Below are positions 1 to 9,260 of a stretch of 64,000 nucleotides of DNA, piece after piece (the first letter of the stretch is position 1; the number at the start of each line of letters is the position of its first letter). The position numbers were made by a program, and so were the translations under genes. Origin of the DNA: Hyphomicrobiales bacterium (GTDB taxonomy: Bacteria > Pseudomonadota > Alphaproteobacteria > Rhizobiales > Rhizobiaceae); contig UEIF01000006.1 in assembly GCA_900468805.1 (NCBI GenBank), forward strand, positions 1-64,000, read 5' to 3'. A model generated the notes under the pieces. That model saw only the letters and a program-made list of their open reading frames with translations, was not told the DNA's origin and did not search any database.

Positions 1-192
<192 letters not shown>

Positions 193-470
193 GCAGGAAT
201 AACCATCGAGCTGCACAAACTCTTTATCGTGGTCGCCAGAACCTGATGAGATCGGCAGGCATGTTTTGAGCTGCTATTTACGCAAGCCGCGCCTTCTTCG
301 TTGAGGAAGCGAAGGGTAGATTAAGCGCGACGCGCCTGATATTCCGCGTCACTACCCAAATATCAGGTCGTTTGCGGTCAAGGACATCCAACCGTCGCTC
401 TTGAACGCATATGAGCCGTCGACTTGCGATTACGACCAATTCGCTTTTCGGTGACAGTCGAAGCCTTGCT
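193..470. other. Intergenic region, no gene recognised
   Basis: This stretch separates the thiolase end from the convergent phosphotriesterase-family gene. Short open frames exist here, but they run through into the antisense of the neighbouring gene and show no family resemblance. I saw no strong hairpin. Confidence 0.5.
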
Positions 471-1388
471 TCAGCGTGCGAATGCCTCAAACGGATTGAC
501 TTCGGTGAGTTGCCGGATCGCATCCTGGCTTGCGCCCGCGACTTTGAGCGATGGCAGAAGGCTCTCGACAAGATGCGTGTAAGGTCTCGGGGTTCCACCA
601 CCGGGTTGCGCCGGATCATACCAGCCGAGATCGTGGCTTATGAGCAACTTCTCGCCAAGGCCGTTTTCAAGGGCGCGCATTATCATTGCGACCAGATCCT
701 CGTCGGGCGCCCTCCCGACATGGTCGTATTCGATCCACGCACCGCGCTCCACCAATGCCCGGTGAAGCCCGAAGTCCCTTTCCTCCTGGGTATGGATCGA
801 TATAAAGCGCTCTGGTGAGCAGCCCTCCGACTGAAGAATGTCCAACTGCTCCATCACAACCCTTCCTCGGATCGTGTGGGAGCCGATCACGGCATTGGTC
901 TGCACGGATGCTCTTGCTGCCGCGCGGAGAATGCGGGCTTCGAGAGGCGAGATCCCGTCGTCGCCAGCGCTGAGCTTGATCCATCCCGCCAAGACGCCAG
1001 TGTTCTCGATTCCTTCGGTAAGCTCGCTGACCATCCATTGTTCAAGATCGTCCTCATTAGCCTCTGCTACCCAGGCGGGTATCCACGGTTCGCGGTAGTT
1101 GCCGGTCGGGACGACGATCGGAAAATCGGCTGCCTTCGACACGGCGAGATCGATGTCCGCACGTCTTCCTACGCCCCCCGTCGTACACTCTACGAGCAGT
1201 GTTATGCCTTGCCGTTTGATCGCCTCAATCTGCGGGACCATCAGTGCCAGAACTGCGTCTATCTCCGCCTCTGCATAGCCTGGTTGGTCGGGCGTTCTAA
1301 GATCGACGAACACATGCTCGTGCGGGAGAATCATCCCGACTTCGTCGCGGCGCCTTGGCCCCAGGGTGGTGTAAATCTGCGTCATCAT
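471..1388 (-). CDS. Phosphotriesterase-family metal-dependent hydrolase
   Basis: This is a 305-residue amidohydrolase-superfamily protein of the phosphotriesterase/PTER type. Near the N-terminus it carries the HxH metal motif (GMILPHEHVFVDLR). Further along are a GVGR segment, a histidine in the GSHT stretch, another in the SIHTQEE stretch, and the late aspartate in LLISHDLGW, which is the usual order of metal ligands. The lysine that bridges the metals is plausibly in GWIKLSAGD. Members of this family include lactonases and promiscuous esterases, so the natural substrate is unknown. The chosen ATG follows a GGAAG sequence by about seven bases; a second ATG directly follows it, and an upstream start at 1415 would add nine residues. 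It stands alone on the minus strand. Confidence 0.85.
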   Translation of the reverse strand: MMTQIYTTLGPRRRDEVGMILPHEHVFVDLRTPDQPGYAEAEIDAVLALMVPQIEAIKRQGITLLVECTTGGVGRRADIDLAVSKAADFPIVVPTGNYREPWIPAWVAEANEDDLEQWMVSELTEGIENTGVLAGWIKLSAGDDGISPLEARILRAAARASVQTNAVIGSHTIRGRVVMEQLDILQSEGCSPERFISIHTQEERDFGLHRALVERGAWIEYDHVGRAPDEDLVAMIMRALENGLGEKLLISHDLGWYDPAQPGGGTPRPYTHLVESLLPSLKVAGASQDAIRQLTEVNPFEAFAR

Positions 1389-1540
1389 TTGAGGCTTCCG
1401 TCGAATTTGGCACAACTGTGACTGTACAGGACGTATAATGAAGTGGCGATCGCCAAACTGATCCCCAAGAGCGTATAAAGAAGCGTATCGCAGCTTTCAG
1501 CTAAGATGGGGTAATCGGCTTCGTGTCCCTTCCTAAAAGC

Positions 1541-1735
1541 TTCGAAATGCGTGGGCTGCTGAGCAACTTCGGGCTTAAGGTCGGCGTGGTGTCGGCAGGG
1601 ACATTCGAAGGAGAAGGTACGCGAGCTCGTTGAGGCGGAGGCCGATCTGTTGGAGATCGTAAAGGCTGGTTCGCTTCGAGCCAAGTCCACCGGCCGGCTA
1701 GACTTCCCGCATCCGCACGATCCTGCCAAGACGAC
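1541..1735 (+). pseudogene. Decayed IS110-type transposase fragment
   Basis: Reading the plus strand from about 1541 gives MRGLLSNFGLKVGVVSAGTF. After a frameshift near 1615 it continues as RELVEAEADLLEIVKAGSLR. These phrases resemble the linker region of IS110-family transposases (LLRNFGLKVGVV...RELVE). No DEDD catalytic domain, Ser domain or terminal repeat can be seen nearby, so this is an isolated fragment of a lost element. The match is from memory of the family and the piece is short, so confidence is moderate. Confidence 0.45.
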
Positions 1736-2073
1736 ATTTCTACATCCTGGGTGTCGACGGATACCCAACGTGCAATTGCGCCAATCGGATCGATCATAAA
1801 AATCCAACAAATGCAGGAATCTGAAAGCCGTCAAATTCTCACTCAGATGGATCGATCCGCCACCAATTTCGAATCCAGAGACCAAGAAGTTCTCACCGAA
1901 CAAGAAATTTGCCTTGTATTCCAAATGGATAGATAGTTTTTTCCGCTTCCTTGCCAAACGCGATTGACAGAAAAACGACGATTATGTTCGGCTGAAAGCA
2001 GCGGAAGTGATTTAATATCACAAATGCTGATTGCCGGGAGAGCAATCTGTCTTTAATCATTTGGGAGGTTCCA
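1736..2073. other. Intergenic/promoter region upstream of the deoxy-sugar operon
   Basis: The region is more AT-rich than its surroundings and presumably holds the promoter for the operon beginning at 2074. A GGGAGG ribosome-binding site lies at about 2062-2068. Apart from the imperfect palindrome at 2007-2021 I see no defined element. Confidence 0.4.
2007..2021. promoter_or_regulatory. Candidate operator (imperfect palindrome)
   Basis: GTGATTTAATATCAC has 5-bp arms (GTGAT/ATCAC) around a 5-bp AT core and lies about 50 bp before the start of the binding-protein gene. It is a plausible site for the SorC-type regulator encoded at 5759, but no second copy was found and short palindromes occur by chance. 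Confidence 0.25.
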
Positions 2074-3060
2074 ATGAATACTCGTCGTGCACTTATTGCC
2101 AGTTTTTCCGCAGCCGTGTCCGCACTGGCGCTCCTTTCGATGAGCGGCGCAACGGCGCAGGCCAAGGACCTGAAGATCGGCTTCAGTCAGGTCACGCTGC
2201 AGTCGCCATTCTACGTCCAACTGAAGACTGGCGCTGAAGCCGCCGCCAAGGCTTCTGGCGACACGCTCGTCTTTCTCGACGCCAATGGCGACGTCACCAA
2301 GCAAAACAACGACATCCAGGACCTGATCACACAGGGCGTCGACGCAATGATCATCAATCCGGTCAACCCGGATGCCGTCGGCCCTTCGCTTGATGCGGCC
2401 GCAGCGGCCGGTATACCGGTCATCACGGTCGATCGCCCCGTCAATGGCGGCAAGGTGGCCGCCCACGTTGGCCGGGACAACAAGGCGATGGGTAAGCTGG
2501 TCGGCGAAGCCGTCGTTGCGAAACTGAAGGCAGCAGGCGTGACCGGCGCGAAGATCATCGAGATCCAAGGCGACGCCGGCGGCGCCGTCATGATGGACCG
2601 TCGCGACGGCTTCCACGATGCGATCAAGGCGAGCGACGCCAAGATCGTCGAAGGCCCCTATGCCGAATATATCCGCGCAAACGCCGTTACTGCTATGCAA
2701 GATCTGTTGCAGGCAAACTCGGACGTCAAGGTGGTTTACGCCCACAACGACGACATGGCGCTCGGTGCACTACAGGTGCTCAAGGAGAATAATCGTAACG
2801 ACGTCTTCGTTGCGGGCGTCGACGGGTTGTCGGAAGCGCTGAATGCCATGGGGCCGAACGGGCAGTTCATTGCGACGGCCTTGAACGATCCTCAGTATCT
2901 CGGCGACGTCACCATTCAGGTGGCTCGAGAGGCTGCCGCAAAGAAGCCGGTTCCGAAGTTTGTCGATGCAGGTTCGGTCTTGGTGACTGCAGATACCGTC
3001 TCAAAGGTCCCCCACGCTGGCCTTTTCGCGGAATACCGGCCGACGGTGCTCAACAAGTAA
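2074..3060 (+). CDS. Sugar ABC transporter substrate-binding protein (RbsB type)
   Basis: This is a 328-residue periplasmic binding protein of the ribose/galactose class (type I fold). Residues 1-31 form a Sec signal peptide ending in ATAQA. The mature protein starts with the typical KIGFSQ strand, followed by the Q-N-N-D-I-Q-D segment, INPVNPDAV and VITVDRPV, which line the sugar pocket in this family. A strong GGAGG ribosome-binding site lies eight bases before the ATG. It is the first gene of an operon that also carries the matching ATPase (6745) and permease (8228), with enzymes and the regulator inserted between them. A hairpin follows the stop codon. The substrate is probably a pentose-like sugar or polyol. 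Confidence 0.9.
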   Translation: MNTRRALIASFSAAVSALALLSMSGATAQAKDLKIGFSQVTLQSPFYVQLKTGAEAAAKASGDTLVFLDANGDVTKQNNDIQDLITQGVDAMIINPVNPDAVGPSLDAAAAAGIPVITVDRPVNGGKVAAHVGRDNKAMGKLVGEAVVAKLKAAGVTGAKIIEIQGDAGGAVMMDRRDGFHDAIKASDAKIVEGPYAEYIRANAVTAMQDLLQANSDVKVVYAHNDDMALGALQVLKENNRNDVFVAGVDGLSEALNAMGPNGQFIATALNDPQYLGDVTIQVAREAAAKKPVPKFVDAGSVLVTADTVSKVPHAGLFAEYRPTVLNK

Positions 3061-3071
3061 CGACCTCCCAA

Positions 3072-3103
3072 GTGGCCCGGAGGGATGAATACCTCCGGGC
3101 CAC
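3072..3103 (+). terminator. Hairpin after the binding-protein gene (attenuator or mRNA-stabilising)
   Basis: GTGGCCCGGAGG at 3072-3083 and CCTCCGGGCCAC at 3092-3103 form a perfect 12-bp GC-rich stem with an 8-base loop. No T-run follows, so it is more likely an RNA-stabilising or partial-termination element that keeps binding-protein mRNA more abundant than the downstream genes. Confidence 0.7.
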
Positions 3104-3162
3104 CGAACCGCCGATCCCGATCGATCGGCTGATTGCCTATCCGCATTCGAAGGATCTATTTC

Positions 3163-4185
3163 ATGCGTGCAGCCGTACTTTACACACCAGGCGACATCAG
3201 GCTGGAGGACGTCAGAAAACCCGTCCCGAATGCAGACGAGGTTTTACTGAAGGTCGCGGCCGTCGGTGTGTGCGGTTCCGATCTGCCGCGTATGCTGAGT
3301 AAGGGTGCCCACAAGATGCCGATCATCTGCGGGCATGAGTTTTCGGGGCGTATCGAAGCTATCGGCACGGACGTCAGCGGTTTCGTTGAAGGCGATCTTG
3401 TCACGGTGCCGCCGATGTTGCCCTGCGGCAAATGTGACCAGTGCGCCACCGGCAATTTCTCGCGCTGCCGGGACTATGACTATTTTGGTTCGCGCCGCGA
3501 CGGCGCTTATGCCGAATATGTCTGCGCTCCAGTCGCCAATCTGCTGAAGGTTCCCGATGGTTGCGATCCACGCGCTGCCGCAATGGTCGACCCCGCCTCG
3601 ATCGCCCTTCATGCGATTTGGAAAGCCGGTGGCGTCAAGATGGGCGATCGCGGCGCAGTCATCGGCTGCGGCCCGATCGGTCTTTTCGCCATCCAGTGGA
3701 TGCTGCTGATGGGCGCCACCGAAGTCGTCGCCATCGACGTTTCGGAAGAAAAGCTCGCAATGGCGCGGGAAGCCGGCGCCACACACACACTTCTATCGAC
3801 AGACGAAGTCCCCAAAGGGCTGCTTGCCAACCTCATCGTAGAGGCCGCCGGTCATCCGAGCTCCATTAATACAGCCGTTAAGCTCGCAGCCCCCGCTGGC
3901 CACGTCGTCTTTATCGGCATTCCCGTCGGTGAAGTGCCGCTCGCAAATGCGTCCTTCCAGCATTTCCTGCGCCAGGAAGTGTCGCTGCACGGCTCCTGGA
4001 ACTCTTTTGGTGCCCCTTATCCCGGTCCACAGTGGACCGTGACACTGGAGAAGCTTGCGAGTGGCGCGCTGAAATGGGAATTCATGATCACGCACGAACA
4101 GGGGCTGGAGGAGCTGCCTGCGATTTTCGAGCGCATCAGGACGGATCGTAGCTTCTTCTTCTCGAAGATCATGTTCCGTCCCTGA
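3163..4185 (+). CDS. Zinc-dependent medium-chain alcohol/polyol dehydrogenase
   Basis: This 340-residue medium-chain dehydrogenase is of the sorbitol/galactitol-phosphate dehydrogenase type. Visible elements are the catalytic zinc site (VCGSD near residue 37, then GHEFSG), the structural zinc cysteines (CGKCDQCATGNFSRC), and a Rossmann fold with GCGPIGLFAIQ binding NAD. It probably oxidises a secondary hydroxyl of a polyol or deoxypolyol to a keto group. I chose ATG 3163 because MRAAVLY is the usual start of the family; a TTG ten codons upstream is less likely. It lies between the binding-protein hairpin and the kinase gene in the same operon. Confidence 0.88.
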   Translation: MRAAVLYTPGDIRLEDVRKPVPNADEVLLKVAAVGVCGSDLPRMLSKGAHKMPIICGHEFSGRIEAIGTDVSGFVEGDLVTVPPMLPCGKCDQCATGNFSRCRDYDYFGSRRDGAYAEYVCAPVANLLKVPDGCDPRAAAMVDPASIALHAIWKAGGVKMGDRGAVIGCGPIGLFAIQWMLLMGATEVVAIDVSEEKLAMAREAGATHTLLSTDEVPKGLLANLIVEAAGHPSSINTAVKLAAPAGHVVFIGIPVGEVPLANASFQHFLRQEVSLHGSWNSFGAPYPGPQWTVTLEKLASGALKWEFMITHEQGLEELPAIFERIRTDRSFFFSKIMFRP

Positions 4186-4244
4186 TCGGTCGTTCCGGCC
4201 AACGGCCGGGACTGCCTGGAGGAGCAGGTGGGAGGATAGTTCGC

Positions 4245-5762
4245 ATGGCTCATATACTGAGCTTCGATTTTGGCACAGGCGGCGTTCGGGCCGGTGTCTA
4301 CGATACCGAACAGCGCCGAATGCTCGGTCAGTCGGACGCGGCATATGCCACGCATTACCCGCGTGCGGGATGGGCAGAGCAATCGCCGGAGGACTGGCGT
4401 ACTGCCCTGCGCGCCGCCGGCCGTGACGTGCTGCGAAAGACGGAACGCACGACCCTCGATGCTGTCTGTTGCGCCACGACAGCCTCCACCGTCGCGGTCT
4501 GCAAGCGCGATGGGACGCCACTGTCGCCCGCCCTGCTGTGGATGGATTGCCGCGCCCAGGCCGAAAGTGACCGGACTACGACCCTGGAACATCCTGTCAT
4601 GCGCTTCTGTGGCGGCTCGGATGCTGTCGAGTGGCTCGTGCCAAAATCGATGTGGCTGAAGCGGAATCAGCCGGATGTCTGGGCGAAGGCCGAAATCGTT
4701 TGCGAAGCGCTTGATTACGTGAATTTCGACCTGACCGGCGAATGGGTCGGCTCGCGCATGAACGCGGCGTGCAAGTGGAATTACGACAGCGAGAGCCATC
4801 GCTTCGTGCCGGAGATATACGAGGCGCTCGGCATTCCGGATCTCATCGACCGGTTGCCGCAGCGCATCGTCCCGGTCGGCGGTATCATCGGCCGTATGCG
4901 CCCCGACATGGCGGCCGATCTGGAACTTGAGAATTGCCCCGTCGTCGCCCAGGGTGGCATCGACGCCCATATCGGCATTCTCGGTGCCGACACGGTGGAG
5001 CCCGGCGGTATGTTGTTCATCGGCGGCACCTCGATCGTCCAATTGGTGCAACTGGCCGAGAAGGGTGACGTCTCCGGTTTCTGGGGTCCCTATCCCAATG
5101 CATTGACCGACGACCGCTGGCTCGTCGAATGCGGCCAGGTTGCCGCGGGTTCCATGCTGAATTGGCTCGCTGGCGAGATGTTCGGCCTTGACGGTGACGG
5201 CCATGCGGCACTGATCTCCAAAGTCGCCGCCAAACCTGATCACTCCCATGGCCTGTTGGCACTGGACTACATGATGGGCAACCGGACACCCTACCGCGAT
5301 GGTGCCCTTCGGGGCGCTTTGATGGGACTGACGCTTGGCCATACCCGGGCAGATATCTATGCGGCGGCCGTTGATTCCATCGCGCTCGGGTCGGCCAATA
5401 TCATTTCCGTCCTGAAATCGCATGGTGTCGTCATCGACCGCGTGATGATGGCGGGCGGCATCGTTAAGAATGCCGCCTGGCTGCAGGCAACCGTCGATGC
5501 CATGGGCCTGCCGGTGCAGGTGGTGCGGGAGGACAATCTTTCGCTCGTCGGCACCGCTGTCGCGGCCGCCTCGGCGATCGGCGTCTTTCCTGATCTGAAG
5601 ACGGCGGCGAAGGCCTGCGTCGTGCCGGGCATCGAGTTGCTTCCCGACCCGCGCCGCGCCGACTGGTTCGCCGACACCCTCGCGCTCTACCGGGAAGCGA
5701 CCGCGCAACTGCGACCAGTCTTGCATCAACTCGCCCAGCGGCAGATGGGATCGCTTTCATGA
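4245..5762 (+). CDS. FGGY-family carbohydrate kinase
   Basis: This is a 505-residue sugar kinase of the FGGY group (xylulokinase, ribulokinase, glycerol and erythritol kinases). The N-terminus has the phosphate-1 loop FDFGTGGVRAGVYD. The central region has LWMDCRAQAE and VAQGGIDAHIGILG, and the C-terminal domain has MAGGIVKNAAWLQ, the adenosine-binding signature. It would phosphorylate the imported sugar or the product of the dehydrogenase encoded just upstream, using ATP in the cytoplasm. The stop codon overlaps the start of the regulator gene by four bases (ATGA), which implies translational coupling. Which sugar it uses cannot be read from sequence. Confidence 0.88.
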   Translation: MAHILSFDFGTGGVRAGVYDTEQRRMLGQSDAAYATHYPRAGWAEQSPEDWRTALRAAGRDVLRKTERTTLDAVCCATTASTVAVCKRDGTPLSPALLWMDCRAQAESDRTTTLEHPVMRFCGGSDAVEWLVPKSMWLKRNQPDVWAKAEIVCEALDYVNFDLTGEWVGSRMNAACKWNYDSESHRFVPEIYEALGIPDLIDRLPQRIVPVGGIIGRMRPDMAADLELENCPVVAQGGIDAHIGILGADTVEPGGMLFIGGTSIVQLVQLAEKGDVSGFWGPYPNALTDDRWLVECGQVAAGSMLNWLAGEMFGLDGDGHAALISKVAAKPDHSHGLLALDYMMGNRTPYRDGALRGALMGLTLGHTRADIYAAAVDSIALGSANIISVLKSHGVVIDRVMMAGGIVKNAAWLQATVDAMGLPVQVVREDNLSLVGTAVAAASAIGVFPDLKTAAKACVVPGIELLPDPRRADWFADTLALYREATAQLRPVLHQLAQRQMGSLS

Positions 5763-6745
5763 GCGAGAGAAATCCCTATTCTGCGCGCCTGCCGATCAAC
5801 GAGCAGCGTGACCACCTGATGGTTCAGGTCGCCAAGCTCTATTACGACCTCGACCGCACACAGTCGGAGATCGCAAATGAACTTGGCCTGACCCGTTGGC
5901 AGGTTGGTAAGCTGCTGACGGAATCGAAGGAGGCGGGCATTGTCCGCATCGAGATTACCCCGCGGGCGGGGCGCAGAACGTCGCTGGAAGTCGAGTTGCA
6001 CCGGCAGTTTGGCGTGCGCGAGGCGATCGTCGTGCCAACGGGGGAGATCGACGACCAGACGCTCATCATCGATAGCGTCGCCCAGGCCGCCGCCACACAC
6101 CTCGCCAGTCTCAGCCCAAAACCTACACTGATGGGCGTGAGCTGGGGGCGCACCATGGCGGCCGTTGCCCGCGCCCTGCCGAAGGATTGGTGCCCCGGCC
6201 TGCATGTCGTGCTCGTTAATGGCTCGACTGCGCTCACCACCACCACCAGCCGCAATTCTGCCGTTGCCGAAGAAATCGCGCAGTCGGCAGGCGGCCGCGC
6301 CACCCTGCTGCCCGTACCGGCGATCCTCGGCTCGCGCACCACCCGCGATGCGCTCGAAAGAGATCCGATTATCGAGCGCGTGCTACAGCTTGCGGAAGAA
6401 GCTCCGATCGTCTGTTTCGGTCTTGGCGGCCTCAGCCATCAGTCCGTGCTGCTTGCTTCGGGTTATCTTGATGACGGAGACATTGCCGGCCTGCGTGCAC
6501 TCAACTCCGTCGGCGACATCATGGGACGCTTCGTCGATCGGAAGGGGAAGATCGCCGATCGCAATCTCGACGACCGCACCATCGGCCTCAGGCTCGAAGC
6601 GCTTGCCAACAAGGCTCGCGTCATCGGCGTCGCCGCCGGCGAGGACAAGCATCTGATTGCGGCAGCTTGTCTTAGGGCCGGCTACGTGACGGACCTGGTC
6701 ACCGACGAGGGAACCGCGTTGCGCATATTGGAGGAGATACCCTAA
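5759..6745 (+). CDS. SorC-family sugar-binding transcriptional regulator
   Basis: This is a 328-residue SorC/DeoR-like regulator. Residues 20-60 form a sigma-factor-like HTH (VAKLYYDLDRTQSEIANELG, then LTRWQVGKLL). The remainder is the phosphosugar-binding effector domain with GVSWGRTM and the late segment GVAAGEDKH. Such proteins sense a phosphorylated intermediate and control the operon they sit in. Unusually it is embedded in the middle of the operon, coupled to the kinase gene upstream (4-bp overlap) and to the ATPase gene downstream (TAATG, 1-bp overlap), so it is co-expressed with its targets and likely autoregulates. Confidence 0.88.
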   Translation: MSERNPYSARLPINEQRDHLMVQVAKLYYDLDRTQSEIANELGLTRWQVGKLLTESKEAGIVRIEITPRAGRRTSLEVELHRQFGVREAIVVPTGEIDDQTLIIDSVAQAAATHLASLSPKPTLMGVSWGRTMAAVARALPKDWCPGLHVVLVNGSTALTTTTSRNSAVAEEIAQSAGGRATLLPVPAILGSRTTRDALERDPIIERVLQLAEEAPIVCFGLGGLSHQSVLLASGYLDDGDIAGLRALNSVGDIMGRFVDRKGKIADRNLDDRTIGLRLEALANKARVIGVAAGEDKHLIAAACLRAGYVTDLVTDEGTALRILEEIP

Positions 6746-8235
6746 TGGAGGACGTGCTTCATATCGAAGGCTTGTCCAAGCGATTTCCGCCACAGATCGT
6801 GGCGCTTGCAGAGGCCAATCTGACGGTCCGCAAGGGAGAGGTGCACTGCCTGCTCGGCGCCAACGGCGCCGGCAAATCGACATTCCTCAAGTTGATCGCC
6901 GGCGCCCTGTCGCCCTCGGGCGGCGAGATAAAGGTTAATGGCAAAAAGGTCACCTTCCGGACGCCCTCGGAAGCGGCAGCATCGGGCATTTCGATGATCT
7001 ACCAGGAACTCGATCTCGTACCGCAGCTGACCGTTGCCGAGAACCTCTTCCTCGGCCATCCGCCGGCACGCTACGGCTTCCTCAGGAAAGGCAACCGCCG
7101 CCAGCGCGCCGGGGAGGCGCTTGCCCGCGTCGGCGCGAGCTTCTCGCCGGATGACCGCGTCGGCAGCCTGTCGATCGCCAACCAGCAGCTGACGGCGATT
7201 GCCCGATCGCTCACGCGCGATGCCAAGGTCATTATCATGGACGAGCCCTCCGCCGCGCTGAACGAGAACGAACTGAAGGCCGTCTTCCGCGTTATCCGCG
7301 AACTTACCGCCCAGGGCGTCGCCATTCTGTATGTCAGCCATCGACTCGGCGAGCTGCGTGAGATCGGCGACCGCGTCACCGTGTTGCGCGGCGGACAGAC
7401 AATCGAGACTTTCGATGTAGCGGGCACGCCCGACAGCGCGCTAGTCGAAGCCATTCTCGGCCGCAACCGCGCTCTGGTGGAACGGCAGGACCGGCCGCCC
7501 GTCACAGGCGAGGTGGTGCTGAAGGTCGATCGGCTGACAGGCGCACAGGGTCTCAATATCAGCAATTTCGAGCTGCGCCGCGGCGAGATCGCAGGTTTGA
7601 CAGGTCTCAACGGGTCCGGCCGGACCTCGTTTCTGAAGGCATTGTTCGGTGCCGACAGCAGCAACGCCCAGATGTCCCTCCACGGCAAGCCCTTCCGGCC
7701 ACGGTCCCCGCGCGATGCCATTCGCGCCGGGCTCGGGCTCGTGCCGGAAAACCGCAAGACCGAGGGGCTGATCCTCGACGCACCGATCTACCGCAACGCC
7801 ATGCTGCCGAGCATGCAGGGCAAGTTCCTTGCCCGCCACGGCCAGATGAAGTCACAGGCGATCCCCGTCCTCAAGCAGCTCTCGACCAAGTACGGTGCGC
7901 CGGAGCAGAAGATCATCCAGCTCTCGGGCGGAAACCAGCAGAAGGTCGTCCTCGCCAAATGGATCATCAAGGGCGCACAACTTCTCCTGCTCGACGAGCC
8001 GTCCCGCGGCCTCGACATCGGCGCCAAGGCCGATCTCTACCGACTGGTAGAACAGCTGGCCGCCAAGGGCGCGGCTGTCATCGTCGCTTCCTCCGAGCTG
8101 GAGGAGCTCTATGCGGCCTGCGACACCATCTGGGTCTTCCATGAAGGCCGCAACATCGCCCGGTTCGATCCGGCGAAGACCGATCAGGACACCATCCTGA
8201 AACACCAGATTCTGGGAGAAGACTACCATGACTGA
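6745..8235 (+). CDS. Sugar ABC transporter ATP-binding protein (RbsA type, two ATPase domains)
   Basis: This is a 496-residue tandem ATPase. The first domain has Walker A GANGAGKST, a signature-like segment (LSIANQQL) and Walker B VIIMDEPSAAL. The second domain has a degenerate Walker A (GLNGSGRTS), the signature LSGGNQQKVVLAK and Walker B LLLLDEPSRGLD. This asymmetric pattern is normal for RbsA/XylG/MglA proteins. It energises uptake together with the permease encoded immediately downstream (8-bp overlap) and the binding protein at 2074. Confidence 0.92.
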   Translation: MEDVLHIEGLSKRFPPQIVALAEANLTVRKGEVHCLLGANGAGKSTFLKLIAGALSPSGGEIKVNGKKVTFRTPSEAAASGISMIYQELDLVPQLTVAENLFLGHPPARYGFLRKGNRRQRAGEALARVGASFSPDDRVGSLSIANQQLTAIARSLTRDAKVIIMDEPSAALNENELKAVFRVIRELTAQGVAILYVSHRLGELREIGDRVTVLRGGQTIETFDVAGTPDSALVEAILGRNRALVERQDRPPVTGEVVLKVDRLTGAQGLNISNFELRRGEIAGLTGLNGSGRTSFLKALFGADSSNAQMSLHGKPFRPRSPRDAIRAGLGLVPENRKTEGLILDAPIYRNAMLPSMQGKFLARHGQMKSQAIPVLKQLSTKYGAPEQKIIQLSGGNQQKVVLAKWIIKGAQLLLLDEPSRGLDIGAKADLYRLVEQLAAKGAAVIVASSELEELYAACDTIWVFHEGRNIARFDPAKTDQDTILKHQILGEDYHD

Positions 8236-9229
8236 CACCGTGACGGGTACGTCGCCGATGCTGCGCTCCCCGCGCCGCATCGTCGATCTGGCGATCGAAT
8301 ACAATTTCATCGTGATCTTCCTGGTAGTCGTCGCGATCGCGGCGATCCTGTCGCCAAACTTCCTGACGCCGGTGAATATCTCCAACCTGTTCCAGCAGGC
8401 GACCGTCACCGGCGTTGTCGCCATCGGCATGACCTTCGTCATCCTGACGGGCAACATCGACCTCTCGGTCGGCTCGGTCACGGCGCTCTCCGGCATGCTG
8501 GTTGCCGTGCTCCTGGCGGCCGGAATGCCTGTTGTGCCGGCACTGTTCCTGACGATCCTTGTCGGCGCCTTGGCGGGCGCCGTCATCGGCCTGATCACGG
8601 CGATTGCCGAAGTACCGAGCTTCATCGTCTCGCTGGCCGGCCTCGTTTCCTTCCGCGGCGTCACCTACCTGCTGACGGACGGCGTGCCGGTCTCCGGCCT
8701 TCCCCCGGCCTTCGGATCGATTTCCTCGACGATGGTTTCCATCCTTCCCGGCACGTCCATCAGCACCATGGGTTTGATCTTCGTCGTCCTCTGCGTCGTC
8801 GCCGGCGGCATCCTGCGCCTAACCGTCTTCGGCGAATCTGTCTATGCTACGGGCGGGAACGCCGAGGCAGCGCGCCTTTCCGGCCTGCCTACGACCCGCA
8901 TCCTGATACTCGTCTTCACCGTTTCGGGTATCATGAGCGCGCTTGCCGGCATCCTTCTCACCTCGCGTCTGCGGATTGGCCAGCCGACTGCTGCCCAGGG
9001 CCTCGAACTGGACGCCATTGCCGCCGTCGTTCTCGGCGGAACCTCACTCTTCGGCGGCCGCGGCGGCGTGCTCGGTACCTTCTTCGCCGTGATGCTGCTG
9101 CAGGTGCTGCGCAACATCTTCAACCTGCTCGGCCTTGGCTCCTTCTACCAGATGACCGTGACCGGCCTCATCATCGTCGCCGCCATTCTGCTGAACCGCT
9201 TCATCGACATTCGCCGCGGCCGGGGCTGA
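8228..9229 (+). CDS. Sugar ABC transporter permease (RbsC type)
   Basis: This is a 333-residue inner-membrane permease of the ribose/xylose class with about eight to ten hydrophobic segments. The family motif GMTFVILTGNIDLSVGSV lies near residues 70-90 and the cytoplasmic coupling region is around GGNAEAARLSGL. Near the end, AAVVLGGTSLFGGRGGV is typical for RbsC homologues. Its start overlaps the ATPase gene by eight bases, so the pair is translationally coupled. It forms the membrane channel of the importer. Confidence 0.92.
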   Translation: MTDTVTGTSPMLRSPRRIVDLAIEYNFIVIFLVVVAIAAILSPNFLTPVNISNLFQQATVTGVVAIGMTFVILTGNIDLSVGSVTALSGMLVAVLLAAGMPVVPALFLTILVGALAGAVIGLITAIAEVPSFIVSLAGLVSFRGVTYLLTDGVPVSGLPPAFGSISSTMVSILPGTSISTMGLIFVVLCVVAGGILRLTVFGESVYATGGNAEAARLSGLPTTRILILVFTVSGIMSALAGILLTSRLRIGQPTAAQGLELDAIAAVVLGGTSLFGGRGGVLGTFFAVMLLQVLRNIFNLLGLGSFYQMTVTGLIIVAAILLNRFIDIRRGRG

Positions 9230-9260
9230 TCCCGCGCGCCTGAGGAACTGGATAACACCA

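Noticed and set aside
1385..1957. 190-codon minus-strand frame upstream of the phosphotriesterase-family gene
   Set aside because: It overlaps the transposase fragment and the start of the neighbouring gene, has cysteine/serine-rich random-looking sequence and no ribosome-binding site that stands out.
4017..5729. 570-codon open frame on the minus strand opposite the FGGY kinase
   Set aside because: It is antisense to a clear kinase gene, has no family motif and has His/Asp/Gly-rich composition typical of mirror frames of GC-rich genes.
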